Made by a program: the position numbers and the translations under genes. A stretch of 64,000 bases of DNA from Ambrosia x helenae (Eukaryota > Streptophyta > Magnoliopsida > Asterales > Asteraceae): positions 54,115,081 through 54,179,080 of the forward strand of contig CM061228.1 in NCBI GenBank assembly GCA_030844895.1. Reading direction: 5' to 3'. Positions 1 through 12,459 of the stretch are shown piece by piece. The notes under the pieces are model-generated. The model made no database searches. It was not told the origin of the DNA and saw only the letters and a program-made list of their open reading frames with translations. Position 1 is the stretch's first letter; each line of letters begins with the position of its first letter.

Positions 1-1
1 T

Positions 2-2221
2 TTTGGTACTTTTGAGGCTGCTGCTACTCGTTTACCACCCAGTGGTGGACCTGAGGATAGAAGTAACATAGCTAGGACCTCAACTGTGGCAACTACTGAT
101 GAAGGCTTAATGCCTGAGGTAGGAAATCCTCTGAACCAAGAACAAGAGGTACATGAGACAACTGAGTTGGGCTAAGCTCATGATGTAACTGATACAGTCC
201 TCATTGAGGATGTAATCAGGGATTCAGATGATTCCATTGATTTGGATGATGTTTCAAAACAACAAACAACTGAATTGACGGCTACAAGTGAAGGTCCTGC
301 ACCTGGTGTCTCTAAGCTCAAGAAGCTAGTCACACCATCTCAGGTTAAAGCCCACTCAATCCATGATTCCCCTAGAGTGGCATCTTCTGTACAACAAGAA
401 GATCAACGAAAAACACACCCCTCACTACAAATGCCTACCCAATTCTCTGGGCAAACAAGCATAGACATGAACCAGCTATGCAGCCCAGAAGGTCCCCTGT
501 ACCACATGATGAACACTCTCATCAAGAATCACTTCCAAACATACACAGCTGACTTGGAGATGTCAATCAAGAACCAATTTGGAGTGATCAAGACAAAGAT
601 GAACGATCTGTCCAACAAGATTGAATTCAACAGCAGACAGATTGCTACTCTTCAAGGTCATTTCTCCCAACCCTCAACTTCCAAACTTGATGAATACAAA
701 AAGGGGGAGAAAATTAGGGAACCTAAGGAGTCATTCGAAGCCAGGATAAGGGCAAGAGTGGCTATCCTTGAAAGAGATCAGAAGAATCAAGCCAGAAAAG
801 AAAAACTGGCCTAACAATTTGGTGTCTCTATTCAAGAAATAGAAAATGCTGAAAAGTCTGATGAATCCCAAGGGCACAATGAAGAAACCTCTGATGGCCA
901 AAGTTCTGATGAAGAATCAGAAAGTACTGAAGACAATCCTTCAGTAGTTGACAAACCTTCAGAAGTTGTCAACCCATCAGAAGTTAACACTTCCAAGACT
1001 CAAACTGCTGACCCTTCCAGATCAACTGCTCCTATTCAACCAACTTCTGTTCCTACCAGGCCTACTACAACAGTTACCACAATGACTGTGCTAAACCCTT
1101 CTCCAATCTCTCAATCAGCAGAATTACTTGAGAAGAGTTTAGTGGCAGCCCAAAAGAAGACCAGAGAAGATCAGATCTGGAAAACACTGGAAGAAAGGGA
1201 TGACTTGGATCTAAGCCATGAAGAAAAACTTCAGGCTTATGAAGCTGAACTCCAAAGGCAGGCTAGCCTAGATGAAATTGTTGAAGAAGATAAAAGACAT
1301 CAACTGATGTCTTACATTACAAAGAAAAGCAAAATCAAAGCCCACACATTGAAGAGACTCTCTGTGGAAGAGCTGACAAGAAGAGCTCAACTTATTGCAG
1401 ATAAACTTGCAACAAGTAAAGACACAAAGGCCAAGAGAGCTCAGATGATAGAAGAACTGGTAGCTAATGGTTATGGTTCAAAAGCCTCAGTGTCCAAATG
1501 GAAAGAAGAAAGATTGGTGGACACATATAGAAAATATAAGGCTGCAAGGGCTGCTAATCCAGAGAAGTTTCAAACTGCTGAAGCTTCAACTTCAGTAGTT
1601 AGAACTTCTGGTGTTCAAAGAAGACCAGCTACACAAAGAAAGAAGTCAGAGGAGAAAGTGAAGACTGATTTCAGGATGGTACTACTAGAAGGTAGTACAG
1701 TAGTCCATTCTGATTTTGATATAGAAGAAAAGCCTCTGCTCACACAATTCAGGGATCCTTCCACCTTTGCATATCAAATCCAGAAGACCATCACAGACAA
1801 ACTGCACACCAAGGTAGTAACTGAACATCATTTGCCAACATTTCAGATACCTAATGTAATGGAACAACAGCAGGGAAGTGAATCCCACCTGAGAGTCGCT
1901 GAAGTTGAAAACATTCAACACTCAGGAGAAACCCAGGGTACCACCATGGTTCCCTACACTGCAGACTTTGACAAGTCTAAAGTACCAATCATCAGATGGT
2001 CCTTTACTGATAACAACTCAGTACTTGTGACAAGAAGAGATCAAACAAGCAGGGCATATAGGTCGATGAATGAACTGAAGAAACTATCAACCAAAGACCT
2101 GATTACAATCCAACACTTAGAACCACAGAAAGGGTCTCTTACTGATGATCAACTAAACCAGCTCAAGAATTCCATGTTCAAAGGAATATGGAAAATTGTG
2201 AAGGACAGAAAAGAACAATAA
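2..2221 (+). pseudogene. Sirevirus-like Copia 3' (env-position) ORF, two nonsense codons
   Basis: One reading frame stays open from the window edge to TAA at 2219-2221, broken only by TAA codons at 173-175 and 812-814; both could be CAA to TAA changes. The product would be over 730 residues, hydrophilic, rich in Ser/Thr/Glu/Lys, with stretches of heptad-like helix (about 480-660 and 1100-1500). No protease, integrase or RT motif is visible. It ends 30 bases before a polypurine tract and an LTR, the position of the extra or env-like ORF of Sireviruses (SIRE/Maximus). No clear membrane segment or signal peptide is seen, so a true envelope function is not supported. The 5' part of the element lies outside the window. 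The family call is inference from position and composition; the broken reading frame is direct. Confidence 0.7.
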
Positions 2222-2250
2222 GGAATTAGTAAGGTTTTGGCTTCATCAAT

Positions 2251-2262
2251 CCAGGGGGAGAT
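2251..2262 (+). other. Polypurine tract of the first Copia element
   Basis: A purine tract (AGGGGGAGA core) lies immediately before the TG that opens the LTR. It would prime plus-strand DNA synthesis. Confidence 0.75.
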
Positions 2263-2934
2263 TGTTAGGACAAAAAGGATTGGTGAAACCACTTTTGCAA
2301 ACCTTAGTCTAATTCACTTCTGTCAAAATATTCTAAGTATAGAACTGCTGAAGAAGAAGGATCAAACTGCTGAAGAAGAGATTCAGAAGTACTGAAGAAG
2401 AAGTCATCAGAAGTTCTGAAGTTCAAACCAGACACTTCTACTGAAGAACTACTGAAGACAAACTACTCATCAGTAGTTTGTCATTCATCAGTACTTACAG
2501 AAGATCTTTTCCACCGCCTTTGTATATCAGTAGTTTATTACTTTAATGTTTCTTTTTGCTTTATGTACAAGTTCCAAGACTGCAACTTGTTGCAACTTGT
2601 TTCTGAACTTGCTTTTGGCAAGGTTCATGTATTTGTAAAGTCTATAAATAGAAGGGTTCATCCCTCTGTTTTAGACATTGATTTTAATACAAGAAATCCT
2701 TCAACACTTATTATTGTTATTTCCATTTCGTGTTTATTAAGAATCTGTCAAAGTGTTTCATTCTCATTCAATACTTAGATTCTCAATAAACACTTATCAT
2801 TTATTAGTTCTTGATTCCAGGGGGAGTAATAACTCCTGTTGATAAGTGTAGCTATAAACTTATATACATTCCGCTGTGCTATCACTCACCAAGAACTTGC
2901 TAAACACTTAAGTGTCAACTAGCAAGTTCTAACA
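2263..2934 (+). repeat. 3' LTR (672 bp) of a Sirevirus-like Copia element
   Basis: Starts TGTTAG and ends CTAACA, a perfect 6-bp terminal inversion. U3 (2340-2480) is packed with CTGAAGAAG, CAGAAGT and ACTGAAG variants. A TATA box (CTATAAATAG) lies at 2641-2650 and AATAAA at 2785-2790. The 5' LTR is outside the window, so the TSD cannot be checked; the five bases after the LTR are AAAGA. Confidence 0.8.
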
Positions 2935-2941
2935 AAAGAGC

Positions 2942-3560
2942 AATATACTGATCTAACAGACTTAGCTTGGGTCATTGCAGAGGCGATTGCACAACATGAA
3001 GCGAACCACGCCAATTCCAGCGGGGTTCGGGTGCTGCATGCTGACGCGGGAACCATGAACCTGAGTCTGGTAAGGCTTTCATCTTTCCTTCCCCGGTTAT
3101 GCCTTGTGTCAATCATATTAGCTAATAACCATTTCTTATGATACCGCGGAAGTAGAAAACACTGTGCATGGGTGTTCCTACAAAACGTTCATGGCATGCA
3201 AGCCATGGAACTTCCGTCGATCTGAAGGAACAGTAGGATTGTTCGCTGGATTGTAAAGACAGAACCAGTACTTGATATCAGCGGTTGTGCAAAAGACCAA
3301 AAAATCAAGTATGTCACCTTCACATTTTAGGACGAGGCTCTGACCTGGTGGAACCTATAAGTACAAACCTTGGGGAGAGATGCCGCTTACAGTCTCTCCT
3401 AGGGCGAACTAAAGGTAATGCTAATGGAAAAGTATTGTCCCCGCAACGAGCTACAAAAGCTGGAGGCAGAATTATGGACCATGTCCATGAGTGGTGCTGA
3501 AGTTACAACCTATACCACTCGATTCCATGAACTCTCCAGATTGGTTCCACTATAACCTTT
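2942..3560 (+). pseudogene. Degraded Ty3/gypsy gag fragment
   Basis: Three-frame reading gives scattered gag blocks: an N-terminal LAWVIAEAIAQHE-like stretch (about 2955), a CSYKTFMACKPW block (about 3155-3215), an ALTWW block (about 3335) and a CPRNELQKLEAE-like block followed by YTTRFHELSRLVP (to about 3555). Many stops and frameshifts separate them. The same blocks occur in the gag of element A (10.1-11.0 kb, minus strand), so this is a relic of a related gypsy family, here on the plus strand and cut at its left side by the Copia LTR. The right boundary with Copia sequence is fuzzy, between about 3560 and 3700. Confidence 0.6.
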
Positions 3561-4045
3561 ATATGACAACAGATACAAAATTTCTATGGACCAAAAGGCC
3601 ACTGATGATATGGCTTTCAAGGTGAGGTGTAGTCCTAAGAACAATGTAGCCGCTAAGCCACTAACTAAGCCTAAGGAAACCCTAAACCTAAACCACATGC
3701 AATTAAGTCTGAGGTGGTTCCAAACAGTGTTCCACTAAAAGAGTCTCAACCAAAACCTTCAAGCCCTAAGGCTAAAAAGATACAAAAACCAAATAGAGCA
3801 AAATAGGTTTGGAGGCCCAAATCACCAATGTAATCTGGAGATTTGATGATTTCACAAGCCAAACCATTATAAATAACTCCAACTCCAAATGAGAAATGAG
3901 TTGATTTTCTAACAACTGAAGAGCATGGCAGACCCAACACCGTCATGGCTTGGGTCCCCTTAACCACTAATCTTTAAATGTTTATGTAGGGAGCTTCACA
4001 AAGTCTTACCAGTAGCCTCTGGATTGTTGATAGTGGAGCTTCTGG
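3561..4045 (+). pseudogene. Host Copia gag C-terminus and start of protease
   Basis: Short Copia-like blocks survive: a Lys/Pro-rich stretch (about 3640-3790), a TWVP-like block near 3950 and, at 4018-4045, WIVDSGAS with the catalytic Asp-Ser-Gly of the aspartic protease. Several stops and frameshifts interrupt the rest. The frame is cut after GAS by element A and resumes at 15509 with HMVGD. Confidence 0.65.
4041..4045 (+). repeat. Target-site duplication of element A (left)
   Basis: TCTGG directly before the TG of element A; the same five bases follow its terminal CA at 15504-15508. Confidence 0.9.
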
Positions 4046-7000
4046 TGTCATATCCCGCCAAGGCGGAAACACGGGAATGCAACTTTGAAAGGTTTTCAAG
4101 CACAAGGTTTGAGCAACACATAAGATAAGATATGATTGATACCAAATATTTCAAATTGTTTTACAAATGAGAAGTAAATTGTCTAGACGGCCAAATTATC
4201 ATAAAACACATAATTATTAAATTGTTTTGAGACAAGACCCACAACAAATGGTACCACACGGTGCATACTCAAACGGGTCCCTCAAGTCCCAAGAGTCCAT
4301 ACAGTCAATTACCTAAAAAAACATGCATAAAATATTTTTCAACATAAAGTTAGTGAGTTCACATGTTTAAATGTAAAGTTAGTGAAATTCATGTATGACC
4401 AATCAAAGGTAGCTAAGCCAATGATTACTGTGCCAACCATGAGTCCCATAACCAAACATTCAAAGATTAGTGACAGGTTAGAGTGACTAACCAAGAGTGG
4501 GGGTGTCAACCCAATAGATTTATTTAGGTGTTCCATGGATACTATTAGCTAATGGTAACTACAAGGACTGTTGAGCTCATAAACCATTTGTCTCATGTTT
4601 CACATGGTAGTCATGATAGAAGTCATTCTAAACGAAATATAACTTGTAATATGTAGCATGTCATCCCCCAAAAGTATTAAAACTATGAAAAGGGGCCGTG
4701 TAACTCATCTGGCGTCTGTGTTGGTGGTCTAGCAAAAGCAGAAGGCCGAATAACTATAGTCCTAACAAAAAGTGTCGTAAACTGTTAAGGGCATCTTAAG
4801 TCGTTTGTACTTTATTATTTTACCATAAAAGTTGTTCACCCGATTTGTGAACATTAGGACCATGTGTACGGGGGGGATTATAGTCCATACACATGAAGAT
4901 TATTACGGTTTTAAGGACATCTTAAATCGTTTGTACGTTTGAAAAAGGTGTACGGTTTTAACTTTTAGAATCTTGTCAAAACCGGGTTCACAAGGTATCA
5001 TATGTTACCATATGATACCCTATGTTAACACATGTTATGAAATTGTATGTAATATAGTGATTTATCATGTGTTTTAGTGTCTTTGTGTTAAAAACATAGT
5101 TAACGTATGTTGGCAGCTTTTTTAACATATGTGTCTCATGAATCAAAGTTTTAACATGTTTATGTTGAGTTCCTAAAATGACTTTTGTGCATCTAATTAG
5201 ACCTCACACATACTCGTATACATTTACAAGTTTATTTGCAAGCATGTGGGTGTGCATTTTCATACATACATACGTGTATGTATATAAATATTATAGATAT
5301 ATGCATGGGTATATAATAGGTTATAGCCACATTATTTGAGAGTGTTAGTCAATTTTAAAAGCTTGTGCTTGTGTATACATGCATGTTAATGTGTCGTGGG
5401 TCAGGTGAACATTGTATATAACCGAAATGATAAAGGAATATTAAGAAATATAAGGAAGTTCGAACATACCAAGAGAGAACCGAATGTATATGGTATTTGG
5501 CCTATCTTTTCTTCTATTTCCTATAATATGACTTCAAACATTCAAAGTATATGATGGTGAGGTGCTCGATCGTGAGGGAGACTAGGTAGGGGTTTGGGTT
5601 TGAGTCGAGAGCAAAGGAATAGAAGGGAAGGAGTGTGAGCGAAATGAAGATGGTTGGGGTAGGAAGGAAAGGAAGCAACTGGTTCCTATATATAGGTCGA
5701 GAGATAGAGGGAAGGTTTGGAAGGTTATGTATTGTTTTAGATGGTCAAGCTGCCTATGATATGGTAGCAAGAGAATACCTTTCCATTTGGCTATAAACCA
5801 TTGTCATTGTAAGAAAATGACTTGTGCATGAATCATTGAGGATGTTTGGCTGATTTTCATTGTAGGATCATAACATATTAGGAAGCCAATATCCTCTTGG
5901 AAGATGTTTAAGGAATGAAAAAAGGGTCTTGAAATGTATAAGGGATGGCTTAGTGTGTATTTTGTCTTCTTATTGCATGCATGAGTTCAGGGTTTGGATT
6001 ATCCCCCACACATACATAACCGTACATGTGTGTATGTATATTGATTTGTCTTGCTCATGGGTGTGTATGTATAGCAATGCGTGTGTGTGTGTATATGTAT
6101 CACTTGTTTGTGTGTTAATCTACTTTATAGGGTAGGACTTGTCTTTGTCAACATACGCACACTGTGTATAAGTCGTATATATACATATCCATCCGGTTTG
6201 TGTGCTTTTGTATATATGTGTATATATATTGTGATTTCAAATTTTTAAATATCCACACTCATATGCATATGCGTATATATGTATAAATGTATACTCTAGA
6301 GTTTGTCTTGATCCATCCACACACATGGATGATTTTATATGTGTGTGTGTGTGTATATATATAAATATATGTTCTAGATAGTATATGTCTTGTTTCAACA
6401 CACACACACACACAGATATATATATATATATACACACAATGAAAACCAATTATGTGCATTTATATATACATATTGTGTTTTGTTTTTAATCCATCAAGTC
6501 ACCATATATATAGAAATCGGGTGGAATGTGTTCACACACACACACACATATATACTCGTGTTGATGATAACACATGTTTAATCGTGAGATAATATTAACA
6601 CTAAGATAATATCATGTCTTATTCTATCTTTAAACATATGTTGGGTTAGTGAATTAACTCATGTTACATATGTTGTGGACTTTGAATTGATAAATGGTGA
6701 AATTCCATGATTTTATGTGTCAAATATCCACAAAATGTCTTATGAATGTTCGGGTTTTGTATAGAATTGAATAAGTTACAAACTAGATATTTTCACGTGT
6801 AATCATGTTTTGTTTGTATGTAATAATAGGACATTTGGTTGCTCTCTATTGAGCGTGTGATTGGCTTGATTGTTAAATGCCAATTTTTTCAAATTAATCG
6901 GTGTTGCATTCCTAAATGGAAAATGTAATGAATTCCTTGAAATTGTTTGGTCTTTGCTGGACTCGGGACGACATAGTTAATGTAAAAAGGTCTAATGCAG

Positions 7001-7065
7001 ACATGAAATGACATAGTTTAAAAGAGCATGTATAAATCTTTACCTAGAAATTCAACGGTGTCACA
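4046..7065 (-). repeat. Element A 3' LTR (3,020 bp)
   Basis: Bounded by TGTCATATC and GGTGTCACA on the plus strand; aligns along its length with 12460-15503. It holds a long TG/TA dinucleotide-rich part at about 6000-6560. It lacks a segment of about 65 bp that the other LTR has near 12885-12955. Confidence 0.9.
6000..6560. repeat. TG/CA/TA dinucleotide microsatellite cluster in LTR of A
   Basis: Runs of (TG)n, (TA)n and (CA)n, including CACACACACACACA near 6400-6415 and near 6531-6548. The matching part of the other LTR is 14505-14980, with different repeat lengths. Confidence 0.85.
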
Positions 7066-7080
7066 TTCTTCCCATGTATT
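7066..7080 (-). other. Element A polypurine tract
   Basis: On the minus strand the sequence ATGGGAAGAA directly precedes the LTR TGTGACACC. It is a weak but correctly placed purine tract. Confidence 0.6.
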
Positions 7081-7089
7081 TAGAATTTC

Positions 7090-10000
7090 GTCCGTGAAAT
7101 CGAGTTGAGTCATTAGATTTAGAAGCTTTTAGAAAAAGAGTAGGATACTTGGGTTTCAACTCATCTTCGTGTTTCCAAGTGAATTTGGGTCCACACTTTG
7201 CATTCCATCAGACTTTAACAAGCTTGATTCGGCTATGTCTCAACTTTTGGACTTTCCAATCAGTCACTTTGATTGGTTCCTCAATGAAGTGGAGTTGATC
7301 ATCGATGTGAAGGTCTCTGGTAGGAATGATTAGTGACTCGTCGGATAAACACATCTTGAGATTTTACACGTGAAAAGTGTCATGAACATTACTAAGGAGA
7401 TCTCCTACTTCTGCCCAGCACAAAGCAGATCTGTATTTGTGTTGATACAAGGCCTCAAACGGGGCAGCCTTGATACTGGTGTGGTAGCTTTTGTTGTAGG
7501 AGAATTCAACAAAAGGTAGATGTGTGTCCCAATTTCTGTTGAAATCGATTACGCAAACTCGGAGCATATCTTCAAGAGTCTGAATTGTCCGTTCGCTCTG
7601 GCCATCCGTTTGTGGGCGATAGGTAGTACTCATGTCTAAACGAGAGCCTAAAGCATTTTGAAGAGGTTGCTAGAATAAGAAAATAAATCGACTGTCACGG
7701 TCAGAAATGATTGACACAAGCACCCCATGCCTAGTCACAATGTCCTTGATGTACAACTTCGCTAATTTCTCCATCTTGTCAGTTTCCTTGATTTGCAAGA
7801 AGTGTGTAGACTTAGTTAGTCGAACAACATTACCCAAGTCGTATCATGACCACTTGACATCTTGGGTAGCTTGGTGATAAAGTCCATGTAGATTTGCTCC
7901 TATTTCCAGACAGAAATCTCGGGTTTTTGAAGCATACCAGACGGCTTCTGATACTCGGCTTTGGCCTTCGAACAAGTGAGACATCGGCTGACATATGTTG
8001 CAATATCACCCTTGAGGTTGGGCCACCAATAGAATTCCTTCACATCCTTGTACATCTTGTAGGCTCCAAGGTGAACCGAGTACTTGGACATGTGAGCCTC
8101 CTCAAGGACCAAATATCGTGGAACTCAAAAACGTGGTACCTAAATCCAATTCGCAAAATGCAGCGTTCCATCAAACATAGTCTCCAAGAGTGCAACCATT
8201 TTGAACAATGATTCACCCTTCAAATTCTCGTGCATGAAAGCTTCATGTTAAGCTTCGTGAATGCGAGTTGTGAGATTGGTGTGAATTGTTAAACCTAGTT
8301 CACGAACATGCATGGTTTTGACACGTTCTTTCCGGTTTAAGGTGTCTGCCACAATGTTTGTCTTACCCGAATGGTACTTGATCTCACAATCGTAATCGTT
8401 CAGCAGTTCCACCTATCTACCTTACCTCATGTTTAGATCCTTCTGATTGAGGATGTGTTTTAGACTCTTGTGATCCGTGAAGATGGTTTACCTAGTTCCA
8501 TATAAGTGATGCCTCCAGATCTTGACGGCAAAGATTACCGCACCTAGTTCCAAGTCATGTGTCGTATAGTTCTTCTCGTAGACCTTGAGTTGATGAGAAG
8601 CGTAGGCGATAACCTTGTTCCTCTGCATGATTACACATCCAAGACCATGATGTGAAGAGTCACGGTAAACCACGAAATCATTTGTACCTTATGGTAGTGA
8701 AAGAATCGGTGTGCTACAAAGTTTATGCTTTAAAACCTGGAATGCCTCCTCTTGTTTGGTTCCCCGATCAAACTTTTTATCCTTCTGTGTCAAGACCGTA
8801 AGAGGTTGGGCAATCTTTGAGAAACTCCCAATGAACCGACGGTAGTAACCAACGAAACCCAGAAATTTTTGTACCTCAGTTGGGGTTTTGGTCGCCTCAT
8901 AATCTTTAATCACCTCTACCTTGGTGGGGTTGACCTGAGTGCCCTTCTCGTTCATAACGTGACCAAGGAAGTGAACCTCTGAAATCCAAAACTCGCATTT
9001 AGAGAACTTGGCAAACAACTTCTCATTCTTGGGCAATTCCGATATCAACTTAAGATTATGTTCGTGCTCTTCCTTTGATCACAAGTATATCGAAATGTCA
9101 TCGATGAAAACAATAACAAATTTGTCCAAGTAGGGCTTGCAGACGCGATTCATCAAATCCATGAAAACGGCCGGTGCGTTCGTCAAACCAAAAGGCATAA
9201 CCACCTCTTGAATACGCCTCTTGAATACGCAACTGGTGGTACCCTGATCTTATATCAATCTTCGAATAATAACTGGAACCTTGCAATTGATCAAACAGAT
9301 CGTCAATCCTTGGCAGTGGATACTTGTTCTTGATGGTCAGCTTGTTCAGTTCCCGATAGTCAATGCATATCCAAAAACTACCGTCCATCTTCTTTACAAA
9401 CAAAACTGGGGCTCCCCATGGATAAAAGCTTGGACGAATGAAACCTTTTTCTAATAATTCCTGAAGCTTGTTAGACAATTCTTGCATGTCTAATGGTGCT
9501 AAATGATACGGAGTACTAGCTACTCGAGCAGCTCCTAGGACTAAGTCAATGCAAAACTCGGCTTGTTTTGGCAGTGGTAGCCCAGGAAAGTCTTCAGGAA
9601 ATTCTTCAGGACAGTCTCGCACCTCCAGGATATCCTTAAGTTTCTGATCTTTAGCTTTCTTCTCAACGATGTGTGCCAAAAATGCGACACAACCTTTCCT
9701 CAAACACTTTTGGGCCTTCATATAAGAAATGATTCGAAGTGTAGATCCTCCATGATCTCCTCTGACCAAGAGGGTTTCACCATTGGACAAGGGAATTCGA
9801 ACCAACTTCTTGTGACAAACAATCTCTACACGGTTCCTGGATAACCAATCCATACCAACAACGACATCGAAACTAACTAGCTGAATCAACGGTAGATCGA
9901 TACTAAATACATGATCACCAAGACCCAAAACACAATCCCTAACAACTTCTTTAGATGAAACCAACTTACCATTGGCCAACTCTATGGTATAATGTGTATC

Positions 10001-10110
10001 CAACCTACTCGTTACTAATCCAAGGGATTTCTTAAAGTCGGTTGACACGAAGCTAAAATCGGTGCCTGAATAAAAAAAATACGTAGCAAAATGGTTATTA
10101 ACGAAGAAAC
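7090..10110 (-). pseudogene. Element A pol: protease, RT, RNase H, integrase, chromodomain-like end
   Basis: Read right to left. The protease block (about 10080-9760) carries YSGT at 10061-10072 where the family has an Asp before SG, so the catalytic residue is lost; a VVVGMDWL block follows. The RT block (about 9560-8690) has KKMDGSFW, YPLPRIDDLFDQL and the catalytic FIDD at 9097-9108, then FLGHV and FLGFVGYYRRFI. RNase H (8673-8488) has the LELGAVIFAVKIWRHHLYG end. Integrase has the zinc-binding half (8112-7930, H...H, CLTC) and the core end STTYRPQTDGQSERTIQTLEDMLR (7633-7560). The C-terminus (7300-7110) has LRHSRIKLVKV and FTWKHEDELKPKYP blocks like the chromodomain of Tekay-type elements. 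At least six stops or frameshifts make it non-coding today. Confidence 0.85.
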
Positions 10111-10994
10111 GTACCGGTAACCACATTAGGATCATCGTATGCTTCATTGGCTCCTAGGACGAACGCTTGACTGTGAGCTTGATCCTTAGCCTTGGGACAA
10201 TCCTTGCGAAAATGATTGGTAGCACCACATTCATAACACTCATTCTTGGTAGTGGGAGCAGACGCAGTCACCATGCTTTGAATCTTGGGGAAAGACCCCA
10301 AATGTACCGTTCAACTCTCTTGTATTCAGGAGTCCCCATGTGAGGTACAAGTCGAGGGAGTTCATGAAAACGGGTGGTGTAAGCAGTGATGTTGCCATCC
10401 ACCATTGACAAGTTCAAGAATTCAGCTTCGAGCTTCTATAGTTCCCTCCTCGGATAATACTTTTTTTTAGCAAAGTTTTCAGTTCGGTCCAGGTAAGGTT
10501 GTAGGCTGCATTTCTACCCAAGTTTTGGAATTGTAGGTTCCACTAGGTGTGGGCTTCGTCCTGGAATGTATAAGTGGAGTACTTCACCCACTGGTCCTCG
10601 GTGCAACCACTGATATCCAATAATGCCGCCATCTTCTCAATCCAACACATAATACCAACAGCTCCTTAGTATCCCAGAAAGTCCAAGGTTTACAGGCCAT
10701 GAATGTCTTGTAGGAGCATCCCTGGACTGTGTTTTTGACTTCTGTGTAAGCAATAGTAAGACGTTATTAACACGATATTTGGCTTAGAGCCAATAAGTAG
10801 AGAATCGATTTATTACCATTACCATTCTCTATGTCTTTTGCCATACTATGCCCAGTACCTCTAGAACCATCGCTGGAATCGGCTTATGTGGCTTCATTCT
10901 ACGCAAAACCTTGCGCAATCACTCTGGCCAACTCAGCAATAGTAGTTGGGAATGGCTCTTCCTCAGTGGCTCGTGTTGATCATCTGGGCGGCAT
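10098..10994 (-). pseudogene. Element A gag with CCHC zinc knuckle
   Basis: ATG at 10994 (MPPR, followed directly by a stop). Gag core blocks follow: ELARVIAQGFA, CSYKTFMACKPWTF (about 10710), a TTRFHELPRLVP block (about 10350) and a zinc knuckle CYECGATNHFRKDC (about 10235-10194, CX2CX4HX4C) that would bind the genomic RNA. The last part overlaps the start of the protease frame. Several stops and frameshifts are present. Confidence 0.75.
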
Positions 10995-11280
10995 GTTGTC
11001 TTTCTAATACATCACATCAAAAAGTATAAGACACATATTTAGCAAAATATTGTCATGCATGCACACAAATACAACAATCAATATAACCATGATAAGCAAG
11101 TCAATCACAACCATAGGATACCAGAATAAATAAGATACACAATAAACAAAACACCAGAAAATTTTCCATTAATTTGATTCTTGTTACATTCGTTTTGCAT
11201 ACACAAAAGAAAAATGGCCACGCCATACAAGTAAAAATTTAAACAGAAAAAATATATGGTACAACTGTGCATCCTACAAA

Positions 11281-12242
11281 CTAATAACATGATGAGGGAA
11301 AAGCATCATCAAGAGCAGCAACAACATCACGCATCCTTTGATCAAGATCTGTATCTCTCTTCTCCAACACATCAACTCGTCTCTCAACATCCACAAGACC
11401 CAACAAAGTCACAACATGACCATGCTTGGCCTCTATCACATGATCCTCAAGCTCATGAATCCGAACTCTAAGACTAACTAGCTGTGAATGGTGAGAGATA
11501 ATAACAGCTCTGTTAGTGAAAGGCGGGCGGAAGGAAGATCCACCCAGTGTCATAGCCTCATCATAGTGCTCCTTGTCAGGATAAGCCAAATCACCAGCAA
11601 GAGAGGGTAGGTATGCCTACTTACAAGCCCGGACCTTCGGTGCAACTTTTGAGGTGGCTCGTAGTTAGACGCGAGAGCCTTGACAGTTGGCTCCTCAAGG
11701 AGAGGGACTACATGGACATCGGGCTTGTCGGGAATCATAGGGCCGATTGGCTCGACTAATGAAGGGGTAGGAACATCAGGAACAACAGGAACGGCAGGGG
11801 CAACATGGACAACAGGATCATGCACGCGCTTCCGAGGGGGTACGTGTGAAGCGTACCTCCTGGGAAGTGCCTGAACGTGCGGAACGAGGGCACACGCTCG
11901 GGAATGGTATCTGGAAGGTCGCCAGGGACGTCGTCTGCTGGTGAGGGTCCTTAGCAGGAATGGTATCTGGAAGGTCACCAGGGATGTCATCTGCTGGTGA
12001 GGCGTCATCAACGTCGTCGGAGACATGATGATCCATAGGCTGTATGTCCGCCTCGATATTAGTCCCTCCCACGGCAAAGTCCACGTCGCTGTAAACGTCA
12101 TTGGGAACCTCAACAACTCGGTGTCCTCGGGAATGGGAGCCTCCAAGATAGGGTCTGCCTCGTGACCTCCTAGCGAGTCATAGGCGAAAAGGTCCTCCTC
12201 CTCAGAGTCGAAAATAAGTGTAAGGTCGATAAGAATCGCCAT
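11281..12242 (-). pseudogene. Element A extra ORF between primer site and gag
   Basis: Begins with MAILIDLT at 12242, soon after the primer site. The first part is Asp/Glu/Pro-rich (EEEDLFAYDSLGG); the second, about 11590-11283, has a long coiled coil (repeated RVRIHELEDHV and VDVLEKRDTDLDQRM heptads). Two frameshifts split it: the acidic part continues in another frame at 12084-11820. It is separate from gag, which starts 290 bp further on. Acidic then coiled-coil pre-gag reading frames are common in large plant gypsy elements as far as I recall; the function is not known to me. Confidence 0.6.
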
Positions 12243-12444
12243 AATCCTGTCAAAGGAATATGTACACTTATGGATATGAACATTATTAAATGATACACTA
12301 TACCAGTATGAAGTCATGGAATGTCTTAGGAGATGAAACGTGCACAGCAATCTAAAGTGGTCTTTAATGAAAACATTTCAAAAAAGGTTTCTTGTCTAGT
12401 TATAGTTTGACTAAAAACGAATCTTAGTTCGCTATCACTATTAG

Positions 12445-12456
12445 CTCTGATACCAA
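12445..12456 (-). other. Element A primer-binding site, tRNA-iMet
   Basis: On the minus strand TGGTATCAGAGC, complementary to the 3' end of initiator methionine tRNA, three bases inside the right LTR. Confidence 0.9.
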
Positions 12457-12459
12457 TCT

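Noticed and set aside
6237..6581. Frames with Tyr/Ile/His/Thr repeats
   Set aside because: Microsatellite (TG/TA/CA) translations within LTR A.
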